Part shown: piece by piece, positions 54,088 through 62,605 of the stretch | Numbering within the stretch: position 1 is the stretch's first letter | How the letters are laid out: the number at the start of each line of letters is the position of its first letter | Origin: Telluria sp042683405 | GTDB taxonomy: Bacteria > Pseudomonadota > Gammaproteobacteria > Burkholderiales > Burkholderiaceae_D | DNA: 64,000 nucleotides | Direction of reading: 5' to 3' | Assembly: GCF_042683405.1 (NCBI RefSeq) | Contig: NZ_JBHUJS010000006.1 | Coordinates: 62,001-126,000 of the forward strand | Notes under the pieces: generated by a model | Told to the model about the DNA's origin: nothing | Databases searched by the model: none | Seen by the model: the letters and a program-made list of their open reading frames with translations, nothing else | Program-made: the position numbers and the translations under genes

Positions 54088-55192
54088 TTAGATGCCCTGC
54101 TTGAGCGAGGCGGAGATGAAGTCGTCCAGGTCGCCGTCCAGCACGTTCTTGGTGTTGCCGGTTTCGACGTTGGTGCGCAGGTCCTTGATGCGGGACTGGT
54201 CCAGCACGTAGGAGCGGATCTGGTGGCCCCAGCCGACGTCGGTCTTGGAGTCTTCCAGCTTCTGCTGCTCGCTCATGCGCTTGCGCAGTTCGAGTTCGAA
54301 CAGCTTCGCCTTCAGCATGTCCATCGCCTCGGCCTTGTTGCGGTGCTGCGAGCGGTCGTTCTGGCACTGCACCACAATGCCGGACGGCGCGTGCGTCAGG
54401 CGCACCGCGGAGTCGGTCTTGTTGATGTGCTGGCCGCCGGCGCCGGATGCGCGGTAGGTGTCGATGCGGATGTCGGCCGGGTTCAGTTCGATCTCGATCG
54501 AATCGTCCACTTCCGGATACACGAACACGCTCGAGAACGAGGTGTGGCGGCCGTTGGCCGAGTCGAACGGCGACTTGCGGACCAGGCGGTGCACGCCGGT
54601 CTCGGTGCGCAGGTAGCCGTAGGCGTATTCGCCCTCGACCTTCAGCGTGGCGGTCTTGATGCCCGCGACCTCGCCGTCGGACTGTTCCAGCACCTCGACC
54701 TTGAAGCCCTTGCGTTCGCAGTAGCGCAGGTACTGGCGCAGCAGCATGGATGCCCAGTCCTGGGCTTCGGTGCCGCCGGCGCCTGCCTGGATGTCGACGA
54801 AGCAGTTGTTCGGGTCCATCGGGTTGGAGAACATGCGGCGGAACTCCATGTCCTCGATGATCTTCCTGAACTCGTCCGAGTCGGCGTAGATCGCCTCCAG
54901 GGTATCGTCGTCCTGCTCTTCCTTCGCCATGTCGAACAGGTCGCGCGCGTCGCGCAGGTCGGCGCCGACCTTCTCCAGCGTGTGGACCACGCCTTCGAGC
55001 ATTTTCTTTTCCTTGCCGAGTTCCTGCGCGTGCTTGGGGTTGTCCCACACGGCCGGGTCTTCGAGTTCCTGGCTTACCTGTTCGAGTTTCTCCGACTTCT
55101 TATCGAAGTCAAAGATACCTCCGAAGTTCGGCTTCCCGACCGGTCAGGTCGGACAGCAGGTTGGAGAGGGCGTTGATGCGTTCAGCTTCCAT
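54088..55192 (-). CDS. prfB: Peptide chain release factor 2, with programmed +1 frameshift
   Basis: RF2 reads UGA and UAA stops. Translation starts at ATG 55192 (MEAERINALSNLLSDLTG), reads 27 codons to CTT (55114-55112), skips base 55111 and continues at GAC (55110) to the stop at 54088, giving 367 residues. The in-frame TGA at 55111-55109 is the regulatory stop. The SPF tripeptide (RKSPFDSANGRH) and GAGGQHINKT are present. A gene finder that ignores the shift starts it falsely at about 55050. The HAD gene follows after one base. Confidence 0.95.
55109..55123 (-). other. prfB programmed frameshift site
   Basis: The minus strand reads CGG AGG TAT CTT TGA C. The slippery CTT-T precedes the TGA, and GGAGG acts as the internal Shine-Dalgarno element three bases before CTT. 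This matches the known RF2 autoregulation site: low RF2 lets the ribosome shift +1. Confidence 0.95.
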
Positions 55193-55309
55193 GGTCGTGG
55201 CGTCTAGTTATCTGGTTGAATCGAACCCTAGATTATACCCCAGCACCGGTCTTGCCTGCTCCTTGCGGGCCGCTTATGATGCAAGCCACTTTCCAGTAAG
55301 GGCTCTCCC

Positions 55310-57298
55310 ATGCGTTATCGAATCGTCAGCGCCGCCGTCGCGTCCCTGTTTGCCACCGTGCCTGCCTGCGCAGTGCAGCCGGGCGCCACCGCCACCCTGG
55401 CGCTGCTGGAAACCAGCGACCTGCACGCGAACGTGCTTAGTTATGATTATTTCAAGCTGGCTGCCGACCCCTCGTTCGGGCTGGAGCGCACCGCCACGCT
55501 GATCGCCCAGGCACGCAAGGAGTTCGCCAACACGCTCCTGCTGGACAACGGCGACACCATCCAGGGCACCGCGCTGGCGGACTACCAGGCGCTGGTCAAG
55601 CCGGTGAAGTGCGGCGAGACCATCGCCATCTACAAGGCGCTGAACAAGCTGGGCGTGGAAGGCAGCGGCATCGGCAACCACGAGTTCAACTACGGCCTCG
55701 ACTACCTGGGACAGGTCACGGGCCGCCAGTTCGACGTTGCCGGCGTCAGGAAGCCGGCCAAACCGTGCGCCGGCCCGGCGTTCCCGCAGGTGCTGGCCAA
55801 CGTGTACAGCGCCCGGACGAAAAAACCGCTGTTCGCGCCGTATCACATCATCCACAAGAAGGTGTCCGCGCGGGACGCCAACGGCAAGCCGGTGACGGCG
55901 ACGGTCAAGGTGGGCATCATCGGCTTTGCGCCGCCGATGATCATGTCGTGGGACAAGCGCCACCTCGAGGGCAAGGTCTATACGGAAGGGCTGCGCGAGA
56001 CCGCGCTGCGCTACGTGCCGGAGATGCGCCGCAAGGGCGCCGACCTGGTGGTAGCCATCTCGCACGCGGGACTGGACAACAGCGACTATTCGCCGAAGAT
56101 GGAAAACGGTAACTGGCACCTGGCGCAAGTGCCGGGCGCGAAGATCGACGCGATGCTGATCGGGCACTCGCACCAGGTGTTCCCGAATCCTGCCAGCACG
56201 GTCCCGCAGTTCAACCTGCCGGGCGTGGACAAGGTCAGGGGCACGGTGCACGGCGTGCCGACCGTGATGCCCAGCCTGTGGGGCAAGCACCTCGGCGTGA
56301 TTGCGCTGCACCTCAGGCATGACGGCAAGGCATGGCGCGTCGAGCAGGACAAGACGCGCGTGGAGGCGCGGGCCGCGCAAGGGCAGGCACCGGACGAGCA
56401 GATCGCCCGTCTCATCGAGCGGGAGCACGAGGCGACCATCGATTACGTCAAAACGCCGGTGGGCTCGTCCGGCTACCGCATGTCGACCTTCTTTGCCGAT
56501 GTGGGCGACACGTCCGCGATCTCGGTAGTGAACCTGGCCCAGGCGGACTATGTGGCGGCGTATGTCGCGGCCAACCTGCCGCAGCACGCGGGCTTGCCGG
56601 TGCTGGCGATGTCGGCGCCGTTCAAGACCGGCGCGGCCGGCGTCACCGACTACACCGACGTCAAGGCAGGGCCGCTGGCGCTGAATAACGCGGCGGACCT
56701 GTACCTGTATCCGAATTCGCTATACGCGGTGAAAGTGGATGGCGTGGGCCTCAAGGCATGGCTGGAAAAGTCGGCCGAGCGCTTCAACCGCATCGATCCG
56801 GCCCGGACCGAGGCGCAGGAGCTGATCAATTCCGGCTTCCCCGGCTATAACTTCGACATGCTCACGTCGAAGGACGTGGCGTACGAAATCGATGTCACGC
56901 AGCCGGCCGGCGCGCGCATCGCCAAGCTGCGCTACAAGGGCGCACCGGTGGAGGCGGGCCAGGAATTCATCGTCGCGACCAACAACTACCGCGCAAGCGG
57001 CGGCGGCAGCTTCCCCGGGCTGGACGGCAGCAAAACGCTGCTGGCTTCGCCCGACACCAACCGCGACGTGCTGATCGCCTACCTGAAGAAGGTCAGGTCG
57101 CTGCCGCGCGAGCGCATGGCGCAGGAGCGCAGCTGGTCGTTTGCCAAAGTGAAGACGGCGGGGCCGGTGGTGTTCCGGTCGGCGCCGGGTGTGCTGGAGG
57201 TGGCGCGGGACGCCGGGCTGGGTAATGTGTCGCTGCTGAAGGAAGACGACGGGTCGGGGAAGGGCTACTCGGTCTACGCGCTTGACCTGGCGCGCTGA
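55310..57298 (+). CDS. CpdB-like 2',3'-cyclic phosphodiesterase/3'-nucleotidase
   Basis: The 662-residue periplasmic enzyme has a signal peptide (MRYRIVSAAVASLFATVPACA). The metallophosphatase domain shows TSDLHANVLSYDYF, DNGDTIQGTALADY, GNHEFNYGLDYL, AISHAGLDNSDYS and GHSHQVFPNP. The C-terminal 5'-nucleotidase domain has YRASGGGSFPGLDG. The ..YDYFKL.. segment after DLHAN is typical of CpdB rather than UshA. It salvages nucleotides outside the cell. It is monocistronic, with a family B repeat after its stop. Confidence 0.92.
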   Translation: MRYRIVSAAVASLFATVPACAVQPGATATLALLETSDLHANVLSYDYFKLAADPSFGLERTATLIAQARKEFANTLLLDNGDTIQGTALADYQALVKPVKCGETIAIYKALNKLGVEGSGIGNHEFNYGLDYLGQVTGRQFDVAGVRKPAKPCAGPAFPQVLANVYSARTKKPLFAPYHIIHKKVSARDANGKPVTATVKVGIIGFAPPMIMSWDKRHLEGKVYTEGLRETALRYVPEMRRKGADLVVAISHAGLDNSDYSPKMENGNWHLAQVPGAKIDAMLIGHSHQVFPNPASTVPQFNLPGVDKVRGTVHGVPTVMPSLWGKHLGVIALHLRHDGKAWRVEQDKTRVEARAAQGQAPDEQIARLIEREHEATIDYVKTPVGSSGYRMSTFFADVGDTSAISVVNLAQADYVAAYVAANLPQHAGLPVLAMSAPFKTGAAGVTDYTDVKAGPLALNNAADLYLYPNSLYAVKVDGVGLKAWLEKSAERFNRIDPARTEAQELINSGFPGYNFDMLTSKDVAYEIDVTQPAGARIAKLRYKGAPVEAGQEFIVATNNYRASGGGSFPGLDGSKTLLASPDTNRDVLIAYLKKVRSLPRERMAQERSWSFAKVKTAGPVVFRSAPGVLEVARDAGLGNVSLLKEDDGSGKGYSVYALDLAR

Positions 57299-57327
57299 CG
57301 CTGCCGGGCCTTATCGGCCCAGTATGG

Positions 57328-57347
57328 GTCCCCGCGAGCGCGGGGAC
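57328..57347. repeat. Family B palindromic repeat after the CpdB-like gene
   Basis: Perfect hairpin GTCCCCGCG-ag-CGCGGGGAC followed by GATGG. A smaller GGGCC/GGCCC stem precedes it at 57306-57320. It lies between convergent genes. Confidence 0.8.
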
Positions 57348-57354
57348 GATGGGG

Positions 57355-57555
57355 TCAGGCCAGGGCTTCCCTGGCGGCCTCCTCGGGTGTGAGGCCGTTG
57401 TAGAACTGGTCCGTGAACCACTCGATCTGCTCTTCGATGTGTTCCTGCGCCTGTTCGACGGTCGCGCCGCCGGCAACGAGGAATCCTTCCACCTCGATGC
57501 ACCAGTGGATGAGCGCTAGCGTCTCTTCGTCGAGTCCTTCTTTCTTCTTGGCCAT
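57355..57555 (-). CDS. Small acidic helical protein, unknown
   Basis: The 66-residue protein starts at ATG 57555 (MAKKKEGLDEETLALIHWC), 8 bases after AAAGGG. It is mostly helical and acidic (VEQAQEHIEEQIEWFTDQFY), ending TPEEAAREALA. No family is recognised. It lies 26 bases downstream of the DUF2288-like gene on the same strand, so the two may be co-transcribed. Confidence 0.7.
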   Translation of the reverse strand: MAKKKEGLDEETLALIHWCIEVEGFLVAGGATVEQAQEHIEEQIEWFTDQFYNGLTPEEAAREALA

Positions 57556-57581
57556 GGGGTAAGCCCTTTCGCGTGCTGCGT

Positions 57582-57902
57582 TTAGTGGAGCCGGTTCTTT
57601 TGTGGTTGAACCAGCACGAAGGGGCTGACGACGGAGGTCCACAGCTCGGAATTGGATACGGCCCAGGTCTGGGCCTGTTCGTCGGAGACCTTGGCGACCT
57701 TGCCCTCGGCCATCCAGCGCTGGATGCTTTCCTTGTCGTCGTGCGAGATGCGCACCGCGACTTCGATCAGGTCCAGCTCTTCGCTGACGTACACCACGTT
57801 ACCTTGCGCGAAATGGCGCTCCAGCTCGACCCACGGAATGCGCGCGGTTTCGCTGTTGATCTTGTCATGCAGTTCGACGTCTTTTTCCGGCTTCAGCTTC
57901 AT
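57582..57902 (-). CDS. DUF2288-like protein
   Basis: The 106-residue protein shows KINSETARIPWVELERHFAQ, NVVYVSEELDLIEVAVRI and SELWTSVVSPFVLVQ, which match my recall of the DUF2288 family. No signal or membrane segment. Function unknown. It starts three bases after the RES gene stop on the same strand, so it may be read through from the toxin-antitoxin operon. Confidence 0.78.
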   Translation of the reverse strand: MKLKPEKDVELHDKINSETARIPWVELERHFAQGNVVYVSEELDLIEVAVRISHDDKESIQRWMAEGKVAKVSDEQAQTWAVSNSELWTSVVSPFVLVQPQKNRLH

Positions 57903-57905
57903 TGA

Positions 57906-58598
57906 CTACTCTGTTTCTACGATAGGTTGGGGTGAACCCGCCCATGTTAACCGATACGCCTGGCCTTTGCGAACATTGCCGACCAGGGCAGGGCGGAAGC
58001 AAGCCAGGCAATTGCCGTTCTTGCGCCGCACGCTCGGGTAAAGGATACCCATCGATCCTTTCTCCAGCAGCTCCTGGCCCAGCGCCTGTGATTCGATGTA
58101 GCTGTCCGGCTTGAGGTACCGGGCGCCGCCGCGCACGCCGCGCAGGTCGTGGAACGTGCTGTTGAAGTCGGCCAGCATCGCCTGGTAGCTGACGCTGTCG
58201 TCGAAACGGTTGATTTCCTGGTACTCGACGGTCTTGTGGAAGATGATTTCGGCCAGCGCGGTCTCGCTTTCGAACGCGCAGTACCACGCGCCACGCTCGC
58301 TCTGGTTGAAGCGGCTTCCGTCCGGCCGGGTATAGGTGAACGCGGCGTTGATCATGCGGAAATTCGGGACGCCAAACACCAGTTCCTCGACACCGATGCC
58401 GGGTAGCGCGCCGGTCTCGCCGCGCCGTCGATTGCTGGTCGCATTGTCGAGGTCAAACAGGTCGCGCAGATCGGCCTCTGTTTCAGCGAGCGGCGACAGT
58501 ACGGAGTCCTCGCGCTCGGCAAATCGGGACGGAATCAGGCGAATGGTGTCGAACTGGCGCAAGGCGGTAAGCTTCAGCACCAATTCACAGGCCCCCAC
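57906..58598 (-). CDS. RES-domain toxin (NAD-degrading family)
   Basis: The 230-residue protein carries a RES domain: RLIPSRFAEREDSVLSPLAE, FNQSERGAWYCAFESETALAEIIFH, and SMGILYPSVRRKNGNCLACF. RES toxins of the ParT/MbcT group degrade or modify with NAD+. The start is GTG 58598, overlapping the antitoxin gene by 14 bases; later starts are possible. An N-terminal extension of about 15 residues is doubtful. The paired Xre/DUF2384-type gene upstream makes the toxin-antitoxin call strong. Confidence 0.9.
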   Translation of the reverse strand: MGACELVLKLTALRQFDTIRLIPSRFAEREDSVLSPLAETEADLRDLFDLDNATSNRRRGETGALPGIGVEELVFGVPNFRMINAAFTYTRPDGSRFNQSERGAWYCAFESETALAEIIFHKTVEYQEINRFDDSVSYQAMLADFNSTFHDLRGVRGGARYLKPDSYIESQALGQELLEKGSMGILYPSVRRKNGNCLACFRPALVGNVRKGQAYRLTWAGSPQPIVETE

Positions 58599-59022
58599 GC
58601 CGGGCGTCGAGCAGGGAGCGCACCGTCTGCATCGCCAGCAGTCCGCCCGCCATCATGTAGTGCAGCGGAGTGCGCCCCGAGAAAATGCTGTTGGAGTTGG
58701 CGAGCGACACCCACTCGTCCGCCAGTTTGTCGCCATACTGGATGTGCAGGGACTTGTAGATGCCGATGAGGTAGGAGATGCGCGTAATGCGGTCCACTTC
58801 CAGCACGCGGTCGGGGTTCTTCTTCCACTCGTAATACGTGCTCGAAGAGACACCTCCGAGCAGCTCACGCGCGTCCTCGTCGCGCAGGTGCCAGGCCTGC
58901 ATCAGACGAAAGAAGCCTTTCAGCGCGGAGGCGGACAGTCGCTCCCGCTCCGCGCGCGAAGTCAGGTCGACCAGCGAGTCCGGCTGGAAGCGGCTCCGTG
59001 GATAGGCTTGGGCAAGGTTCAT
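58585..59022 (-). CDS. Xre/MbcA/ParS-type antitoxin
   Basis: The 145-residue protein has an N-terminal Xre-like helix-turn-helix part (LMQAWHLRDEDARELLGGVS, SSTYYEWKKNPDRV) and a C-terminal toxin-binding DUF2384 part (HIQYGDKLADEWVSLANSNS, SGRTPLHYMMAGG). It should neutralise the RES toxin and repress its own promoter. A GGAG site precedes its ATG. A perfect palindrome lies 21 bases upstream. Confidence 0.9.
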   Translation of the reverse strand: MNLAQAYPRSRFQPDSLVDLTSRAERERLSASALKGFFRLMQAWHLRDEDARELLGGVSSSTYYEWKKNPDRVLEVDRITRISYLIGIYKSLHIQYGDKLADEWVSLANSNSIFSGRTPLHYMMAGGLLAMQTVRSLLDARRGGL

Positions 59023-59042
59023 GGCGCGATCTCTCCTCTAAT

Positions 59043-59058
59043 GGAGTATTTATACTCC
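59043..59058. promoter_or_regulatory. Palindromic operator of the RES/Xre operon
   Basis: Perfect inverted repeat GGAGTAT-tt-ATACTCC, 21 bases upstream of the antitoxin ATG. The minus strand reads TATAAAT within it, so it overlaps a likely -10 box. Binding here by the Xre protein would block transcription. Confidence 0.75.
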
Positions 59059-59131
59059 GATTTCGAAAGGTGGGCAAGCGCGGCGCGGCATGGCAGAATT
59101 GCAGACTGACAATACTTCGGAGGAGTAGATC

Positions 59132-59575
59132 ATGTTCAGTCGCCTGGCAGTATTCCTGTTCACCGTCCTCGTCGCTGGCGCCGCCATGGCTTCCACCATC
59201 GACGAGCTGAAGAAGCAGGTCGCCGACACCGAGCGCGCGTTCGCCGCGACCATGAAGGCGCGCGACCACGCGGCGTTCGTCGGTTTCCTCTCGGAGGAGG
59301 CGATCTTCTTTGACGGGAAGCAGTCGCTGGTCGGGAAGGAGACCGTGTCGTCCAAATGGAAGCCGTACTACGACGGCAAGGACGCGCCGTTCTCGTGGGA
59401 GCCCGACACGGTGGAAGTGCTGGCATCGGGCAACCTGGCGCTGAGCAGCGGGCCGGTGTATGACGCAGCGGGAAAGCAGATCGCCCGCTTCAATTCGATC
59501 TGGAGGCTGGTCGCGCCGGGGAAGTGGAAGATCGTGTTCGACAAGGGCGAGCCGTTCTGCGGACCGCGCAAGTAA
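59132..59575 (+). CDS. Exported SnoaL/DUF4440-like protein
   Basis: The 147-residue protein has a signal peptide (MFSRLAVFLFTVLVAGAAMA). The mature part shows the NTF2/SnoaL-like pattern: VADTERAFAATMKARDHAAF, VGFLSEEAIFFDGKQSLVGK and FNSIWRLVAPGKWKIVFDKG. Such domains bind small ligands or carry varied activities. A GGAGGAG site precedes the ATG. It diverges from the antitoxin gene, with 109 bases between starts that include the operator. Confidence 0.82.
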   Translation: MFSRLAVFLFTVLVAGAAMASTIDELKKQVADTERAFAATMKARDHAAFVGFLSEEAIFFDGKQSLVGKETVSSKWKPYYDGKDAPFSWEPDTVEVLASGNLALSSGPVYDAAGKQIARFNSIWRLVAPGKWKIVFDKGEPFCGPRK

Positions 59576-59588
59576 ACCGATGGTGCGA

Positions 59589-59680
59589 GGGGACTGTCCC
59601 TGCGGGACTGTCCCCGGCCTTTATTTTGTTGAGCGACTACGGTACGAAAGTCGGGGGACAGTCCCGGAGGGACAGTCCCC
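59589..59680. repeat. Two family A palindromic repeats between the SnoaL-like gene and recJ
   Basis: Copies at 59589-59615 (GGGGACTGTCCC-tgc-GGGACTGTCCCC) and 59654-59680 (GGGGACAGTCCC-gga-GGGACAGTCCCC). They lie between convergent gene ends. A TTTATTTT after the first could make it a terminator. Confidence 0.87.
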
Positions 59681-59684
59681 GGAA

Positions 59685-61379
59685 TCAGGCCGGTTCGGCG
59701 TGCTCGACGAGCAGCTGGACCTTGGTGACGCCGTTGTATTCGTTGGCATCGAGCCTGAACGCGACCCGCGCCCGCTCGCCGACTGCCGCGGTATTGCCGA
59801 ACCAGATGGCGTCGTAGCGCGCGCCGTTTCGCTCCAGCAGCAGCTTGAGGTGGCGCTCCTTGAGGATGCGCTGGCTCACCACCCGGAACTCGTCGCAGAA
59901 CACCGGCGGCGCGAATCCCTGTCCCCATACCTGCCCATCCATCAGTTCGATGAACTCGGTGGTGTAGTAGCCATCCTCCAGCGGCCCGTCGGTCTCGATC
60001 ACGCGTTCGAGCTGCAGTTCGCTCAGCCACGAGCGGCCCACTTCCTCGAAGGCTGCCGAGAACGCGTCGAACGCTTCTGCGCGCAGCGTCAGGCCCGCCG
60101 CCATCGCGTGGCCGCCGAAGCGCTCGATCAGGCTAGGCGCTCGCTTGGACACCAGGTCCAGCGCATCGCGCAGGTGGAAGCCCGGGATCGAGCGGCCCGA
60201 CCCCTTGATCATGCCGTCGCCGCCGGGCGCGAACGTAATGGTCGGACGGAAGAATTTCTCCTTCAGGCGCGAGGCAACGATGCCAATCACGCCCTGGTGC
60301 CAGGTGTTGTCGAACACGGTGATGGTGCTGCGGTTGGCCGGCTCGAAGCGGTCCAGGTGAACCAGCGCGGCGTCCTGCATCTCCGCTTCGATCTCGCGGC
60401 GCTTCAGGTTGATCTCGTTGAGCTGCTGCGCGATGGCCCAGGCGCGGCCCTCGTCGTCGGTGACCAGGCATTCGATCCCGAGGCTCATGTCCTCCAGGCG
60501 GCCCGCCGCGTTCAGGCGCGGACCGAGCGCGAAGCCCAGGTCGAACGGCGAGGCGGTGCGCGCCTGCCGGCCGGCGACGCGGAACAGCGCGGCCACGCCC
60601 GCGTGCATGCGGCCCGCGCGCATGCGCTTGATGCCCTGCGCGACCAGGATGCGGTTGTTCGAGTCCAGCTTGACCACGTCCGCGACAGTTCCGAGCGCCA
60701 CCAGGTCGAGCAGTGAATCGAGCTTGGGCTGGGTCTGGGCGTCGAACACGCCGCGGCGGCGCAGCTCCGCGCGCAGCGCCAGCAACACGTAGAACACGAC
60801 GCCCACGCCGGCTAGGTGCTTGCTGGGGAAGCCGCAGGCCGGCTGGTTCGGATTGACGATGACGCGCGCGTCCGGCAGCGCGTCGCCCGGCAGGTGGTGG
60901 TCCGTGATGACCACTTCGATGCCGCGGCGCCTGGCTTCTTCCACGCCCTCGATGCTGGCGATGCCGTTGTCGACGGTGATGATGATATCCGGCTGCTTCT
61001 CACGCGCGGTCAGCGCCACGATCTCCGGCGTCAGGCCATAGCCGTACTCGAAGCGGTTCGGGACGATGTAGTCCACGATGGCGCCCATGGCCGCCAGGCC
61101 GCGCAGCGCGGTGGCGCAGGCGGTGGCCCCGTCGCAGTCGTAGTCGGCCACGATCACCATGCGCTTGTTGGCTGCGATCGCGTCGGCCAGGAATTCGGCG
61201 GCCTTGTCGATGTGGAGCAGCCCGGCGGGCGCGATCAGCGACGCCAGCTCGCTCGACAGCTCGCGCGGGTCGGCCAGGCCGCGCGCGGCGTACAGGCGCG
61301 CAAGCACCGGGTGCACGCCGCCCTGGCGCAGGAGCTCGGTGGTGCGGAATGGGCTGGGTCGGGTCGTGATGCGGGTCAT
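59685..61379 (-). CDS. recJ: Single-stranded DNA exonuclease RecJ
   Basis: The 564-residue 5'-3' exonuclease starts at ATG 61379 (MTRITTRPSPFRTTELL). DHH motifs are present: VIVADYDCDGATA, IITVDNGIAS, VITDHHLPGDALPDA, and DHHA1 motif RFGGHAMAAGLTL. It acts in RecF-pathway repair and mismatch repair. The start overlaps the upstream gene stop by four bases. The length is usual. Confidence 0.96.
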   Translation of the reverse strand: MTRITTRPSPFRTTELLRQGGVHPVLARLYAARGLADPRELSSELASLIAPAGLLHIDKAAEFLADAIAANKRMVIVADYDCDGATACATALRGLAAMGAIVDYIVPNRFEYGYGLTPEIVALTAREKQPDIIITVDNGIASIEGVEEARRRGIEVVITDHHLPGDALPDARVIVNPNQPACGFPSKHLAGVGVVFYVLLALRAELRRRGVFDAQTQPKLDSLLDLVALGTVADVVKLDSNNRILVAQGIKRMRAGRMHAGVAALFRVAGRQARTASPFDLGFALGPRLNAAGRLEDMSLGIECLVTDDEGRAWAIAQQLNEINLKRREIEAEMQDAALVHLDRFEPANRSTITVFDNTWHQGVIGIVASRLKEKFFRPTITFAPGGDGMIKGSGRSIPGFHLRDALDLVSKRAPSLIERFGGHAMAAGLTLRAEAFDAFSAAFEEVGRSWLSELQLERVIETDGPLEDGYYTTEFIELMDGQVWGQGFAPPVFCDEFRVVSQRILKERHLKLLLERNGARYDAIWFGNTAAVGERARVAFRLDANEYNGVTKVQLLVEHAEPA

Positions 61380-62389
61380 TTCAACAATCTGTCGAGGGTG
61401 GCGCGGCGCCAGAATTTGCGCTGCGCGAAGCGGGTGGTGATGGTTTCCAGGAGCTGGTCGCGGCCCGAAAGGACCAGCGTGATGCGTGACAGTCCGCCGG
61501 AGCGCAATGCGGCCAGCGTCGGGGCGAACCAGTCGCGTTCCAGTTCTTCCATGGCGATGATCCAGGCCGACCAGTCGCCCGCGATGGCGGCGGCGCTCAG
61601 GTGGTCGCAATAGACGATGGCATCGGCGGGACAGTCGCCGGCGGAGTCCACCTTGCCGCCGCCGGTGCCGGCCGACAGGGCATCGAGCCATGGCTGCGCA
61701 GCGCAGGCATGCACGGGCACGACGCCAACGGCGTCACCGCCGCCGCCCCAGGGCCAGAACGCATTGACGGGAGTTTGGCCTGCCGCTTCGCGCGCGGCGT
61801 TGGCCGGATGGTCGTGCCACAGCATCTGGATTTCGTTCTGCAGCTTGCGAAAGCGTTTCGCCGCTTCCCCGGCGGGCATGAAGAACGAGATGTCCAGGCC
61901 AGCGGCGGCATCCGGCGAGGCGGTATCGAGGCCGCGCCAGTCGTCCGCGCGCAGGAACCAGGTGGCCGCGTCGCCGTAAGCGAGCGTGAGTCCCGATTCT
62001 TCGAAGTACGGCCGGGCCGTCTCGAACAGGGCGCGCGAGTGCTCTTCGGACAACGCCAGCTTGCGCACATCGTTCAGCAGCAGGTGGCTGCGGGCGATCT
62101 CGATGTGGGCCGGGTGCACGATGAACCAGAGGCCGTCGGCGGGGTCCAGTCCATAGCCGTGCATGGCGGCGTGGGCGAACGATGGCGCCTCCCCGCCGGA
62201 GCCGAGCACTCGGGACAACCATAATTCATGCGGCAGCTGGCGGACGGTGCCCGGTCCGGGCGTGGCTTGCTCGCTTGCCGTCCTGGAAAGCAGCCCGGCC
62301 AACGCGGGCGCCTTGAGGTGGCGGGCCAGGTCGGGCGCGATTTCTTTGGGAGGCAGGGAGAAGGGCAGGACAAGCGTTGTGTGACTCAT
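61376..62389 (-). CDS. Conserved recJ-linked protein (RpfE-type/phosphoglycerate-mutase-like)
   Basis: The 337-residue protein has no signal or membrane segment. Conserved-looking blocks include LPHELWLSRVLGSGGEAPSF, WFIVHPAHIEIARSHLLL and VNAFWPWGGGG. In related Burkholderiales a gene of this kind sits directly before recJ and is called RpfE-type regulatory protein or cofactor-independent phosphoglycerate mutase-like. I see no alkaline-phosphatase metal motif, so enzyme activity is unproven. It overlaps recJ (ATGA). Confidence 0.78.
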   Translation of the reverse strand: MSHTTLVLPFSLPPKEIAPDLARHLKAPALAGLLSRTASEQATPGPGTVRQLPHELWLSRVLGSGGEAPSFAHAAMHGYGLDPADGLWFIVHPAHIEIARSHLLLNDVRKLALSEEHSRALFETARPYFEESGLTLAYGDAATWFLRADDWRGLDTASPDAAAGLDISFFMPAGEAAKRFRKLQNEIQMLWHDHPANAAREAAGQTPVNAFWPWGGGGDAVGVVPVHACAAQPWLDALSAGTGGGKVDSAGDCPADAIVYCDHLSAAAIAGDWSAWIIAMEELERDWFAPTLAALRSGGLSRITLVLSGRDQLLETITTRFAQRKFWRRATLDRLLK

Positions 62390-62475
62390 CGCGCCATTGT
62401 AGCCGCGTGCGCAATGGAAAGATATTGCTGGGAAGCCTCAAGGGCAGCCCCGGACGCCCCGAAAAACGAACATTA

Positions 62476-62599
62476 TTATTTCGGCAAGTTGGCGGAATCC
62501 GCCATAAATGGGGCGATTCCGCCAAAAACCGTCAGAACCAGGTTATTTCGGCAAGTTGGCGGAATCGGCCATAAAAGGGGCGATTCCGCCAAAAAACCG
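62476..62599. repeat. Tandem pair of family C palindromic repeats
   Basis: Two direct copies of a 56-57 base unit (62476-62531 and 62543-62599), each starting TTATTTCGGCAAG and holding the inverted repeat TTGGCGGAATC / GATTCCGCCAA. They differ at only a few positions. They fill the 216-base gap between the RpfE-type gene and the ferritin-like gene; nothing else was seen there. Confidence 0.88.
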
Positions 62600-62605
62600 C
62601 CATCG

